Shown one piece after another: positions 26,064 through 34,776 of a DNA stretch of 64,000 nucleotides. A model generated the notes under the pieces. It saw only the letters and a list, made by a program, of their open reading frames with translations. It was not told where the DNA came from and did not search any database. Position 1 is the first letter of the stretch. Each line of letters starts with the position of its first letter. The stretch comes from CBDCOD01 sp965219665 (GTDB taxonomy: Bacteria > Pseudomonadota > Gammaproteobacteria > CAKMZV01). The stretch is from positions 215,359-279,358 of the forward strand of contig CBDCOD010000024.1 in assembly GCA_965219665.1 (NCBI GenBank). The letters are read 5' to 3'. Made by a program: the position numbers and the translations under genes.

Positions 26064-26239
26064 TCGGACTTTTTGATCTGCAGCAGGAAGTGAAAGTGGG
26101 TAAGGATTTTTGGGATTTTTTGGGTGGCGAAGGTGCGTATGAAGACTTGCTAACTATTTTTGAAAATGTAGGAAATATTTTGCGCAAGGACATTGACCAT
26201 AAAATAAAAAATTTGGGAGTGAGAAGCAGGAATGTTTAG
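26013..26239 (+). pseudogene. C-terminal remnant of a TdeIII-like type II restriction endonuclease
   Basis: In the frame ending at TAG 26237-26239 the sequence reads YNPYEPTPYERW, then FDLQQEVKVGKDFWDFLGGE, GAYEDLLTIFENVGNILRKD. This is how I remember the end of TdeIII-family restriction endonucleases. The frame has no start and overlaps the methyltransferase stub in another frame, so an internal deletion has fused the beginning of the modification gene to the end of the nuclease gene. Its stop overlaps the ribBA start. It is a scar, not a working enzyme. Confidence 0.6.
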
Positions 26240-27272
26240 TTCTATTGAGCAAATTATTGAAGATTTTCGCCAAGGTAAGATGGTTATTTTGGTAGATGAT
26301 GAAGATCGTGAGAATGAAGGGGATTTGATTATATCAGCACACGCAGTGCGCACTGATGACATCAACTTCATGGCGTCGCAGGCGCGTGGTTTGATTTGTT
26401 TAACACTGACCGAACAGCGTTGTCAGCAGTTAAATTTACCCTTGATGGTGAGTAACAACTCCAGTGGCACGAACTTTACTGTATCTATCGATGCCAAAGA
26501 GGCATCAACTGGCATTTCTGCTGCAGAGCGTGCGCATACTATCAGAAGAGCAGTGGATCCAAATGCTATTGCACAGGATTTTGTACAGCCTGGACATGTT
26601 TTCCCTTTGATGGCGCGTTCAGGCGGGACTTTAATTCGTGCAGGGCATACGGAAGCGGGCTGCGATTTATCCATGTTGGCAGGAGAGGCAGACCCTGCTG
26701 CAGTGATTGTGGAAATTATGAACGAAGACGGTAGCATGGCGCGCCGTCCTGATCTGGAGGTTTTTGCAAAAAAATATGGGATAAAAATTGGTACAATTGC
26801 TGACTTGATTCGTTATCGCATGCGTCATGAAAAGCTACTGAAGCACACGCATAGTGAGGAACTAAGAAACGAATTTGGCACATTTGAGTTGCATTATTAT
26901 CAAGATACAATCAATCAGCAACAACATTATGCGTTGACCTTTGGTGATTATCGAGCGCAGCCATACACATTAGTGCGGGCACATGTACAGTCCGCATTAC
27001 ATGATATACTCTTTAGTCAAACAAATGCGTATCGTTGGCGTAGTGCGGAAGTGATGGAAAAAATTGTAGAAAATGGGCACGGAGTTTTAGTGATTTTATC
27101 CGAAGAGAGCAGTCAAGCAGATGATGCTAAAAATTTTGGCAAAGGTGCTGCCATCTTAAGTGATTTGGGCATTAAAAAAATGGAAGTATTGGGCTCTGAG
27201 CAGGGTAACCAGCCCTATAGTGGCTTTGGTTTAGATGTGGTACGCTTTATTCCAAAGGGGGATACAGCGTAA
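26232..27272 (+). CDS. ribBA: 3,4-dihydroxy-2-butanone 4-phosphate synthase with degenerate GTP cyclohydrolase II domain
   Basis: Residues 1-200 are a complete RibB: LVDDEDRENEGDLI (21-33, acidic loop), STGISAAERAHTI, RSGGTLIRAGHTEAG and MNEDGSMAR. It turns ribulose 5-phosphate into the four-carbon riboflavin precursor. Residues about 210-346 keep the RibA fold but lack the Cys zinc ligands (GxECLTGD) and the catalytic block of GTP cyclohydrolase II, so this half is probably inactive or regulatory and the cell needs another RibA. The closing YSGFGLDVVRFIP is RibA-like. It sits after the restriction-modification scar, with ribE before it. Confidence 0.93.
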   Translation: MFSSIEQIIEDFRQGKMVILVDDEDRENEGDLIISAHAVRTDDINFMASQARGLICLTLTEQRCQQLNLPLMVSNNSSGTNFTVSIDAKEASTGISAAERAHTIRRAVDPNAIAQDFVQPGHVFPLMARSGGTLIRAGHTEAGCDLSMLAGEADPAAVIVEIMNEDGSMARRPDLEVFAKKYGIKIGTIADLIRYRMRHEKLLKHTHSEELRNEFGTFELHYYQDTINQQQHYALTFGDYRAQPYTLVRAHVQSALHDILFSQTNAYRWRSAEVMEKIVENGHGVLVILSEESSQADDAKNFGKGAAILSDLGIKKMEVLGSEQGNQPYSGFGLDVVRFIPKGDTA

Positions 27273-27294
27273 AAATGTAGTTTCCCATAAAAGA

Positions 27295-27317
27295 ACAGCC
27301 GCATTAGTGGCGGCTGT
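27295..27317 (-). terminator. Hairpin after ribBA, possible terminator
   Basis: ACAGCCGC (27295-27302) and GCGGCTGT (27310-27317) form a perfect 8-bp GC-rich stem with a 7-base loop. On the plus strand no T-run follows; on the minus strand it is followed by TTCTTTTA, so it looks better as a terminator of leftward transcription. A second inverted pair, CGAGG...CCTCG, follows at 27323-27345. The 142-base spacer holds no gene. Confidence 0.4.
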
Positions 27318-27414
27318 CAGTCGAGGGCACTTAAGCATACCTCGGGGGGGTAAGGTGATTATTGTACAGAAAAAAATGCACAAAAAGTAAAGAAATACAC
27401 AAAAAATAATAAAA

Positions 27415-28050
27415 ATGACCAAGTGTAATAAGACGAATAAAGAAAGAGCCATTGTATGTATTGATGGATTCAACTTGTATTACGGCATAAAAGAATTGAA
27501 GAAACCGATGTATAAGTGGTTAGATGTTCAGAAATTGGCAGAGAGTTTTACGGCGAAAATTCATGCTGAAGTTATTCAAATTAAATACTTCACCAGCTGT
27601 ATAGCAGGAGGCTGCCCTAGAGGCAGTGACACGCGTCAGAAAATTTATTTATCTGCTTTAGCAACATTGCCTAAAGTAAACATATACTACGGCAAATTTC
27701 TATCTAAGCCGCGTATCTGCAAGCATTGTAGGGAATGCTATACTATTTTTGAGGAAAAGCAAACAGATGTGAACCTTGCTTGCGAGTTATTGTCAGATGC
27801 TTATGAGAACCGCTTTGATCGAGTGTATATTGTCAGTGGTGATAGCGACTTAATTACGGCTGTTGAAAAGGCAAGCAAGCTGGATAAAAAAATATACATG
27901 GCATTTCCTCCAAATAGGACAAGTAGTATTTTAAGTAAAAAAGTTACAAAATTTCATATTAAAGCACAGCGGCTTAAAGCGTGTTTATTGCCCCAACAGA
28001 TAAGCACCAAGCGAGGCAAAGTGTTGTACTGCCCTGAGGCGTGGCAATAG
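27415..28050 (+). CDS. NYN (PIN-like) domain protein, predicted ribonuclease
   Basis: A 211-residue protein of the NYN/LabA-DUF88 group, metal-dependent nucleases related to PIN domains. The acidic site is visible: D17 in CIDGFNLYYG, D118 in QTDVNLA, and D143/D145 in VSGDSDLITAVE. A small Cys cluster (ICKHCRECY, about 101-109) just before the second Asp suggests a zinc knuckle. It ends two bases before the ATG of smpB, so it is likely translated with that tmRNA partner; a role in RNA quality control would fit but is inference only. The substrate is not known. Confidence 0.85.
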   Translation: MTKCNKTNKERAIVCIDGFNLYYGIKELKKPMYKWLDVQKLAESFTAKIHAEVIQIKYFTSCIAGGCPRGSDTRQKIYLSALATLPKVNIYYGKFLSKPRICKHCRECYTIFEEKQTDVNLACELLSDAYENRFDRVYIVSGDSDLITAVEKASKLDKKIYMAFPPNRTSSILSKKVTKFHIKAQRLKACLLPQQISTKRGKVLYCPEAWQ

Positions 28051-28052
28051 AC

Positions 28053-28535
28053 ATGGCAAAGAAAAGAGCAGAGAATACGATTGCTGAAAATCGCAAGGCG
28101 CGGCATGACTATCATATAGAAGAAAAAATAGAAGCAGGGTTGGTTCTGCAAGGCTGGGAAGTGAAAAGCCTGCGTGCTGGTAAAGCACAGTTGCGTGATA
28201 GTTATGTGAAAATTGTGCGTGGTGAGGCATTCGTGATAGGTTTACTCATTAGCCCCTTAGTGACTGCATCAACACATGTGGAAACAGACTCTATGCGTAG
28301 CCGTAAATTATTATTAAAAATGCGTGAAATCAGTCGTCTTACAGGGCAAATTGAACGTGGTGGTTATACGGCTGTGCTGCTTGCGCTCTATTGGAAAACG
28401 GGTAAGGTAAAGGCAAGTCTTGGTATTGCTAAGGGTCGTAAAGAACATGATAAGCGTCAAGTGATTAAGGAGCGGGACTGGAATAGGGACAAAGAGCGGA
28501 TTATGGCGCGCCGTACTACAAGGGGGACTAATTAG
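28053..28535 (+). CDS. smpB: SsrA-binding protein
   Basis: Brings tmRNA to stalled ribosomes for trans-translation. The 160-residue product shows IAENRKARHDYHIEEKIEAG, LQGWEVKSLRAGKAQLRDSY and the basic C-terminal tail DKRQVIKERDWNRDKERIMA that reads the empty mRNA channel. Start is ATG 28053; a longer frame from GTG 28041 would overlap the NYN stop. ssrA itself, often next to smpB, is not found in the window. The stop overlaps the GTG of manC by one base. Confidence 0.96.
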   Translation: MAKKRAENTIAENRKARHDYHIEEKIEAGLVLQGWEVKSLRAGKAQLRDSYVKIVRGEAFVIGLLISPLVTASTHVETDSMRSRKLLLKMREISRLTGQIERGGYTAVLLALYWKTGKVKASLGIAKGRKEHDKRQVIKERDWNRDKERIMARRTTRGTN

Positions 28536-29941
28536 TGATTGTTCCTGTCATTCTATGTGGCGGGTCGGGGACCCGGTTATGGCCACTATCGCGATCGCAA
28601 TATCCTAAGCAGTTTCTTTCACTAACAGGATCGCTGTCTTTATTACAGCAGACGGTCCAGCGTTTACAGGTGCTTCAAATGGGCAAATTGATGTGCATCG
28701 CTAATGAATCCCATCGTTTTTTGCTTGCTGAGCAACTGCATGCAATGGATGTTCAGGCAGATATTTTTTTAGAGCCTGAGGGTCGCAATACAGCGCCTGC
28801 TATTGCGTTAGCAGCATTGCATGTGCTTGCACAGGATGCAGATGCACAGGTATTAGTGATGCCAGCAGATCATTATATGGAAGACAGTCAGGAGTTTGCT
28901 ACAGCAGTTCAACAGGCAAGCTTACTATCAGCAGATGATTATTTAGTGACCTTTGGCATTAAGCCCAATAGTGCCCATACAGGATACGGTTATATTCAGT
29001 GTGGAGAACCTTTAGGATCAGGCTTTCAAGTTCAGCAGTTTGTAGAAAAGCCCGACGCATTTAGGGCACAGACTTTTATTGAAGCAGACGATGATTACTA
29101 TTGGAATGCAGGAATCTTTCTATTTAAGGCACGTGTTATCTTAGAGGCAATGCAAAAATTATGCCCTGATATTGTGCATGCTTGTCGAGCAGCCTATAAA
29201 AAAGCAAAACCTGATTTGAATTTTATGCGCTTAGATGAGGGAGCGTGGAGCGCATGTGCTGAGGATTCTATAGACTACGCAGTTATGGAAAAAGCAGATA
29301 ACGTGGCTGTAATACCTATGGATTGTGTGTGGAGTGATATAGGGTCTTTCTCTTCTCTATGGGAAATTTTACCCAAAGATGAGCATGGGAATGTGTTGCA
29401 TGGTGAAATTATTAACATTGATTCAAGCGGTAATTTGGTGCACACGCATAAGCAGCAGGTTGTCGCGTTGGTGGGTATGCAAAACACGGTTGTAATTGAG
29501 TCTAAGGATGCGTTACTGGTTGCAGATAAGGCACATGCGCAGGCGGTTAAAAAAGTGGTAGACGAACTCAAGCAACACAGTGATCAGCGTACAGATTTAC
29601 ATATGCGAGTGTATAGGCCTTGGGGTTGGTACGAAAGTCTTTCTATGGGCGATGGTTATCAGGTCAAGCGTATTCAAGTCAATGCAGGGGCTAAATTATC
29701 CTTGCAAAAACATCGCTATCGGTCTGAACATTGGGTTGTGATTCGCGGTTGTGCCACAGTAGTATGTGATGAAGATACGCAGCAGTTATTGCCAGGCCAG
29801 TCTACCTATATTCCTTTGGGCGCAGTGCACCAGTTGGCGAATGATACGGAGGATATGGTGGAGGTGATTGAGACGCAAATAGGTGATTATTTAGGTGAAG
29901 ATGATATCATCCGCTTAGAGGACTATTACAACAGAGCGTGA
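28535..29941 (+). CDS. manC: Mannose-1-phosphate guanylyltransferase / mannose-6-phosphate isomerase
   Basis: Makes GDP-mannose for polysaccharide or LPS sugars. The nucleotidyltransferase domain starts VPVILCGGSGTRLWPLSRSQ and has FLEPEGRNTAPAI and FVEKPD; residues from about 350 on are a type II isomerase cupin (VNAGAKLSLQKHRYRSEHWV, VIRGCATV). Length 468 is typical for ManC/AlgA. GTG 28535 overlaps the smpB stop (TAGTG), the same coupling type as gyrB-ribE. The following glycosyltransferase may use the mannose made here. Confidence 0.95.
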   Translation: MIVPVILCGGSGTRLWPLSRSQYPKQFLSLTGSLSLLQQTVQRLQVLQMGKLMCIANESHRFLLAEQLHAMDVQADIFLEPEGRNTAPAIALAALHVLAQDADAQVLVMPADHYMEDSQEFATAVQQASLLSADDYLVTFGIKPNSAHTGYGYIQCGEPLGSGFQVQQFVEKPDAFRAQTFIEADDDYYWNAGIFLFKARVILEAMQKLCPDIVHACRAAYKKAKPDLNFMRLDEGAWSACAEDSIDYAVMEKADNVAVIPMDCVWSDIGSFSSLWEILPKDEHGNVLHGEIINIDSSGNLVHTHKQQVVALVGMQNTVVIESKDALLVADKAHAQAVKKVVDELKQHSDQRTDLHMRVYRPWGWYESLSMGDGYQVKRIQVNAGAKLSLQKHRYRSEHWVVIRGCATVVCDEDTQQLLPGQSTYIPLGAVHQLANDTEDMVEVIETQIGDYLGEDDIIRLEDYYNRA

Positions 29942-29962
29942 TTTTATGTGCAAGAGGCAACT

Positions 29963-31096
29963 ATGGCAGAATTTGGTCTAAGCATTGTTATCCCCACTTT
30001 TCATGAGGTGCAAAATCTAAAAGCGTCTGTGGAGGCTGTGGCAGAAGCACTGCACGACACCTGTTCTTATGAAGTATTGTTTATGGATGACTGCTCTCAG
30101 GATGGTAGTGTAGAGTTAGTGGCAACTTTGTCTAAAGAGTATCCGGTTAGGCTTGTTGAACGTATGGAGCGGCATGGGCTGTCGGAGGCAGTCATTGATG
30201 GCTTCAAAGAAGCGCGATACGACTATATTATTGTGATGGATGCTGACTTATCTCATCCTGCTGCTGCATTACCACAGATGTTGCAAAAGCTGCATAATAA
30301 TCAGGCAGATTTTGTAGTAGGATCACGTTATATACAAGGCGGATCGTTGGACGGTAGTTGGGGATTCCTGAGACGGTTGAATTCAAAGGGTGCTACTTGG
30401 CTTGCTAAGCCCTTAGCTACTGTCTCTGATCCAATGTCAGGTTTTTTTGGTATTCGTAGAGAGTTATTGAAGCACATATTGCCACTGCTGTCACCGATTG
30501 GTTACAAAATTGGCTTAGAGGTACTGGTAAAGTCAGGCATTACACGCATTTACGAACACCCTATCCATTTTCGGGATAGACAGTTTGGGCAGAGCAAAAT
30601 GACCTTCACTGAGCAGTATCGCTATTTGCGTCATTTACGTCGCTTATACCAACACAAATTCACCGTTTGGGCAGAGGTTACGCAGTTTGCGACAGTTGGG
30701 CTATCGGGTTTTTTAATTGATTTGTCTGCTTACTTCTTATTGCAATTTTTGGGGTTATCGCATGGAATTGCCCGTGCTATATCTTTTTGGTTTGCTGTAA
30801 GTTGGAATTGGTTTTGGAATAGAACACTGACTTTTAGCAATCGCATGAAACGAGATAAGATGCGGCAATGGTCAGAGTTTGTAATCTCTAGTCTATTTGG
30901 ATTTTCTGCCAATGTAGGTGCGTATTGGTTGTTGACATACTCGGTACCCTTCTTCTCGGAAAATCAATGGTTGGCATTAGTCACTGGCGTCTTGTTAGGA
31001 ATGGGTTTTAATTACACATTTTCTAGCCTACTCGTGTTCCCAGCACTTAGACAGGCAGAGCCAGGTGGGAAGCCGCCCGCAGACTCTCATGATTAA
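29963..31096 (+). CDS. Family 2 glycosyltransferase with GtrA-like membrane domain
   Basis: Dolichol-phosphate-mannose-synthase-like enzyme that probably loads a sugar onto undecaprenyl phosphate. Residues about 1-235 are GT-A: LSIVIPTFHEVQNL, FMDDCSQDGS, YIIVMDADLSHP (metal-binding Asp) and the conserved DPMSGFFGIRRELL. Residues from about 236 are four TM helices of the GtrA type with FWNRTLTF. ATG 29963 was chosen because AGAGG stands at proper spacing; a GTG at 29948 is in frame. It follows manC by 21 bases, which suggests mannose as donor sugar, an inference. Confidence 0.9.
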   Translation: MAEFGLSIVIPTFHEVQNLKASVEAVAEALHDTCSYEVLFMDDCSQDGSVELVATLSKEYPVRLVERMERHGLSEAVIDGFKEARYDYIIVMDADLSHPAAALPQMLQKLHNNQADFVVGSRYIQGGSLDGSWGFLRRLNSKGATWLAKPLATVSDPMSGFFGIRRELLKHILPLLSPIGYKIGLEVLVKSGITRIYEHPIHFRDRQFGQSKMTFTEQYRYLRHLRRLYQHKFTVWAEVTQFATVGLSGFLIDLSAYFLLQFLGLSHGIARAISFWFAVSWNWFWNRTLTFSNRMKRDKMRQWSEFVISSLFGFSANVGAYWLLTYSVPFFSENQWLALVTGVLLGMGFNYTFSSLLVFPALRQAEPGGKPPADSHD

Positions 31097-31098
31097 GT

Positions 31099-31494
31099 AT
31101 GGATAAAGTGGGTTTATTTAGGCATCTTGGGGCCATGCTGTATGACAGTTTTTTTGTTATTGCACTGTTGATGCTGGCAACTGTTCCATGGGTAGTTATA
31201 TTTGGAGAGTCGTTGCAGAGTCATACCTGGTTGCAATTTTTCTTTAGGGTGTATTTACTAGTAATATGGTCAGCCTATTTTCTAGTATTTTGGTATTATA
31301 GAAGTGCTACATTGGGTATGGTTATTTGGAAAATTAAACTGAGTAGTTTGAAAAAGGAGCGTTTGACTATGAAGGCGTGCCTCTATCGTTGGTTGGTTGC
31401 GTGGGGCTGGTTGATTATGATTCCTGCATTGTACATACTGGCAAAAAAACCAACATGGCACGATAAAGCCAGCCAAACGCAGTTAGTACGTTAA
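31099..31494 (+). CDS. RDD family membrane protein
   Basis: A 131-residue inner-membrane protein with three TM helices. The namesake residues are seen as R8 and D15 of RHLGAMLYDSFF in helix 1 and the Asp of WHDKASQTQLV at the end; TLGMVIWKIKL is the conserved loop after helix 2. RDD proteins are of unclear or ion-transport function. It lies two bases after the glycosyltransferase stop and nine before serB, in one run. Confidence 0.85.
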   Translation: MDKVGLFRHLGAMLYDSFFVIALLMLATVPWVVIFGESLQSHTWLQFFFRVYLLVIWSAYFLVFWYYRSATLGMVIWKIKLSSLKKERLTMKACLYRWLVAWGWLIMIPALYILAKKPTWHDKASQTQLVR

Positions 31495-31503
31495 GTTAAG
31501 AAT

Positions 31504-32322
31504 ATGTATAAAGCAGTTATTCATAGCAACCGTATATTGCCTCAAGATATTGCCTTGCTGCAAAGCATAGGGTCATTACAAACAGGCAATGGCTATAGCG
31601 TATTAGAAAGTGCAGAGCCCTTTGATTGTGATGTGCTTAGGGAGCAATACGACTGTAATCAACTATTACAGAGTCAGAAACCTATTAAATTAGTTATCAG
31701 TGATATGGATTCTACGCTGATTGCCATTGAGTGTATTGATGAAATTGCTGATTTTGTTGGGGTGAAAGAACAGGTTTCAGCAATTACTCAGCGCGCTATG
31801 GCAGGTGAGCTTGATTTTGAAGCATCATTACAGCAGCGGGTTGCATTATTAGAGGGATTGTCTATTGAGGCATTGCAGCAGGTTTATGAGCAGCGTTTAC
31901 GCTTTAATGCTGGCGCAGAGCGTCTTTTAGTTGAATTGAACTGTCGTAATATTCCCTTTGCACTGGTTTCTGGCGGGTTTACTTTTTTTACAGATAGGGT
32001 TCAAAAGCGCTTAGGTTTTGAGTATGCACGTTCTAATGTGTTAGAAGTGGTGGGTGGTAAATTAACGGGTCGAACTATTGGACCGATAATAGATGCAGCA
32101 GCTAAGAAGCGCTATTTGCTGGAGTTATGTGCACATTTGGGTATTGAACCAGCACAAACTATCGCAATAGGAGATGGTGCGAATGACTTACCCATGTTAC
32201 AAACAGCAGCTATTAGCGTTGCCTTTCGTGCCAAGCCTATCGTACGTCATCAAGCCAGCTGGCAGCTTAACCATAGTGGCTTGGATAGTATTCTGTCTAT
32301 ATTAGAGCAGCAGAGTGTCTAG
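31504..32322 (+). CDS. serB: Phosphoserine phosphatase
   Basis: Last step of serine synthesis. HAD phosphatase with the catalytic pair in SDMDSTLIAIECIDEIAD (D67 nucleophile, D69), motif II Ser in ALVSGGFTFF, and motif III/IV AIGDGANDLPML. The N-terminal 55 residues are a reduced version of the extra domain of enterobacterial SerB. Total 272 residues. Its end overlaps the convergent EamA gene by four bases. With glyA nearby on the other strand, serine-glycine metabolism is concentrated here. Confidence 0.95.
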   Translation: MYKAVIHSNRILPQDIALLQSIGSLQTGNGYSVLESAEPFDCDVLREQYDCNQLLQSQKPIKLVISDMDSTLIAIECIDEIADFVGVKEQVSAITQRAMAGELDFEASLQQRVALLEGLSIEALQQVYEQRLRFNAGAERLLVELNCRNIPFALVSGGFTFFTDRVQKRLGFEYARSNVLEVVGGKLTGRTIGPIIDAAAKKRYLLELCAHLGIEPAQTIAIGDGANDLPMLQTAAISVAFRAKPIVRHQASWQLNHSGLDSILSILEQQSV

Positions 32323-33200
32323 CTTTTTGGATTGAGTAGCCATGTGTCCACGCGATGGATAAGTGCGGCACCAAGAATAATTAGCACACCCCCTATAAAT
32401 AAATTGAGTGACACCATCTCGTTTAAGAGCATAACGCCCCAGATTACACCAAATAAAGGGATGACTAAGGTAACAGATGCCACCTTGGCAGAGCCAATAT
32501 GTTTCATAAGCCTAAAATAAAGCCAAAAGGCAGCTGCTGTGCATAATACGCCCAAAATAAGAGGTGCTTGCCATGCCGTCCATTGCCATTTTGGTATATA
32601 TATATGACTCCAGCCAATAATGAATAAAAACAGTGTCGCACAAAACATACTGACACAGGCAGACATTAGGGGTGGCACTGTGTGTAGGTATTTACGGCTT
32701 ATAGTAATCGCAATTGCATAGCACACGCCTGAGGCCAGACACATCAATAGAGCCAAACTATTTTGCTGGCGCATCGTAATATCAGATAGGCTATCGTAGA
32801 ACAAAATAACAAGCCCAAGCACACTGATAAAAGCCCCAAACATTTGTAGGCGTGTGAACGGCTCTTTTAGCCATATAGTAGCCAATAAAGCAGTAAATAT
32901 GAGAGTATTAGCATTTAAAATAGACACAAAACCTGACTGCAGCCATACCGTTGCTTGCGCTAATAGGGTGAATGGAATGGCAGAATTTAATATGCCTGCA
33001 AGTGCTAATATCATCCAGGTGTGCAGCGGTAAGCGTTTCCAGTGTCCCAATAATATAACAAAAGGGAGTAAGCAGCTTGCTCCTATAGCCACCCTCCAAA
33101 AAATGATATTGATGCTGCCTAAGTCTTGAGTTCCTATTTTCATGAATACGAAAGAGGCCCCCCATAGTGCTGACAGTAATATAAATTGAGCAATAATCAT
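32319..33200 (-). CDS. EamA/DMT superfamily transporter
   Basis: Inner-membrane protein of 293 residues with ten predicted TM helices in two five-helix EamA repeats (first about 1-135, second about 148-285). Starts MIIAQFILLSALWGASFVFMK and has LGAALIHRVDTW near the end, both typical for the drug/metabolite transporter group. The substrate cannot be told. Its start overlaps the ribD stop (ATGA at 33197-33200), so it could be a flavin or metabolite exporter translated with ribD, but that is a guess. Confidence 0.88.
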   Translation of the reverse strand: MIIAQFILLSALWGASFVFMKIGTQDLGSINIIFWRVAIGASCLLPFVILLGHWKRLPLHTWMILALAGILNSAIPFTLLAQATVWLQSGFVSILNANTLIFTALLATIWLKEPFTRLQMFGAFISVLGLVILFYDSLSDITMRQQNSLALLMCLASGVCYAIAITISRKYLHTVPPLMSACVSMFCATLFLFIIGWSHIYIPKWQWTAWQAPLILGVLCTAAAFWLYFRLMKHIGSAKVASVTLVIPLFGVIWGVMLLNEMVSLNLFIGGVLIILGAALIHRVDTWLLNPKS

Positions 33201-34312
33201 TCTATAGGTACGAATGTGTGTCGCAAGGTGTTACCAAAATATTCGATGCCTTGTCGTTGCCAATTTAGGCGTTGATCAAAGCGTTGTATATGAGGTAGCA
33301 CGAAAGCAGGATACCCTTTATTTCCTAATAGAATAGAGCTTTGATAAATAAATAGTTGATTGACTAAATTAGCTTTGATAAAGGCTCCGCCCAAAATAGA
33401 TCCTGCTTCTACCAGTACAGATTGCACGCCTTTTTGCACCAATATCTGCATAACGGCTTGTAAATTTAAGCCCTCGTTAGCACTTTGGCATCGCTCCCAT
33501 TGAATGTGCTGCCTATCCTCAGCATGGTTTTGTGTGAGGATGAGTAGAGGGCTATCACTTGAAAATAATGGAATATCCCCCATTGATTTTAAGCGATTAT
33601 GGCTGTCTAGAATGACGCGCAGGCTATGGTGATGAGGGCGCAAGTCAAAATGCAGGCGCTGTTTTTGTATTGTATTTAGGCGGATAGTTAGCTGTGCATT
33701 ATCACGTAAGACGGTTTGTGAGCTGCTAAGTATGGCGTGATGCTCCAGGCGTTGCAAATGAGCATCTGCACGTGCCTCTGGGCTGCTAATCCACTGACTT
33801 GTGCCATCTGCTGCAGCAATGCGTCCGTCTAAACTTGTCGCTGCTTTGAGGGTTACCCAGGGTTTATTATGTTCATGAAAATAAAAGTAGGCAGGATTGA
33901 TTGAGCGCGCTTGTTGAGCAGCAGCATTACTTTCTACCTCTATACCTGATTTACGCAGTGCGGCAACACCTTTGCCAGCGACTATGGGATTGGGGTCTTC
34001 TATTGCTATAACGACTTTTTTAACTCGGGCAGCAATGAGAGCATCAGTGCATGGCGGGGTTTTGCCATGATGGGCACAAGGCTCTAAACTAACCCATGCG
34101 GTTGCGCCTTGCGTATCTATACCCCGTGCTTGCGCATCTTTGAGTGCGGCAACTTCAGCATGGTCTTCACCAGCAAACTGGTGCCAGCCTTCACCAATAA
34201 TATGGTCTTTTTTGGTTAACGTGCAGCCAACACAAGGATTAGGCTTTGTACTATATTTTCCTTTTTGTGCTAACTCTAAGCATCTGACAAGCGCAGGATG
34301 CAGAGAATTCAT
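33197..34312 (-). CDS. ribD: Bifunctional pyrimidine deaminase / reductase of riboflavin synthesis
   Basis: Deaminates and then reduces the pyrimidine intermediate of riboflavin synthesis. The deaminase half shows PNPCVGC, HAEVAAL (H51, E53) and the zinc ligands in EPCAHHGKTPPC (C79, C88). The reductase half from about residue 150 begins VTLKAATSLDGRIA and includes SVLVEAGSILGGAFI. Length 371 is normal. ATG 34312 overlaps the nrdR stop by four bases, a common nrdR-ribD pairing. The other riboflavin genes of the window (ribE, ribBA) lie about 7 kb away on the plus strand. Confidence 0.96.
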   Translation of the reverse strand: MNSLHPALVRCLELAQKGKYSTKPNPCVGCTLTKKDHIIGEGWHQFAGEDHAEVAALKDAQARGIDTQGATAWVSLEPCAHHGKTPPCTDALIAARVKKVVIAIEDPNPIVAGKGVAALRKSGIEVESNAAAQQARSINPAYFYFHEHNKPWVTLKAATSLDGRIAAADGTSQWISSPEARADAHLQRLEHHAILSSSQTVLRDNAQLTIRLNTIQKQRLHFDLRPHHHSLRVILDSHNRLKSMGDIPLFSSDSPLLILTQNHAEDRQHIQWERCQSANEGLNLQAVMQILVQKGVQSVLVEAGSILGGAFIKANLVNQLFIYQSSILLGNKGYPAFVLPHIQRFDQRLNWQRQGIEYFGNTLRHTFVPIE

Positions 34313-34767
34313 GTCCGCTTGCCGGAAGAAATATCATTCAGTTCACGCTCGAAGTCATCAGTGCTTTGAAACTGTTTATAAACAGAAGCAAATCGTACAT
34401 AGGCAACTAAATCTATTTCGTGTAAGGCCTTCATAACCAATTCGCCCAGATATTGAGAGGAGACCTCTGGCTCGCCAGACTTGCTGATTTTTAAGGCGAT
34501 TTTTTCAATAATGCCCTCAATGTGCTCAGCACTGATGGGACGTTTTTCTAAGGATTTTTCCAGACCAGCGTGTAATTTATCACGATTAAAATGTTCTCGA
34601 GCATCGTTACGCTTGATAACGCGCGGAAATTTTAAGTCTATACGTTCGTAGGTTGTAAAACGGTGCCCGCAGACGCACTCGCGACGCCTGCGAATCTGCA
34701 GACCATCATCCAAGGATCTGGAGTCTAGCACTCGCAATTCCCTTCCTCTGCAAATGGGGCACTGCAT
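34309..34767 (-). CDS. nrdR: Transcriptional repressor NrdR
   Basis: ATP/dATP-sensing repressor of ribonucleotide reductase genes. The 152 residues comprise an N-terminal zinc ribbon (MQCPIC..., C3 and C6; RRRRECVCGHRFTTYE) and an ATP-cone (VIKRNDAREHFNRDKLHAGLE). Oddity: the second zinc knuckle is C31-V-C33 instead of the usual C-x2-C, one residue short, although G34 and the following RFTTYE are conserved. It lies between glyA (nine bases upstream) and ribD (four-base overlap), a frequent gammaproteobacterial order. Confidence 0.95.
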   Translation of the reverse strand: MQCPICRGRELRVLDSRSLDDGLQIRRRRECVCGHRFTTYERIDLKFPRVIKRNDAREHFNRDKLHAGLEKSLEKRPISAEHIEGIIEKIALKISKSGEPEVSSQYLGELVMKALHEIDLVAYVRFASVYKQFQSTDDFERELNDISSGKRT

Positions 34768-34776
34768 GAATAGAGA

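Noticed and set aside
25860..26232. FMN riboswitch before ribE or ribBA
   Set aside because: The ribE start is fused to gyrB and the ribBA spacer is explained by the restriction-modification scar; no RFN-like core was seen.
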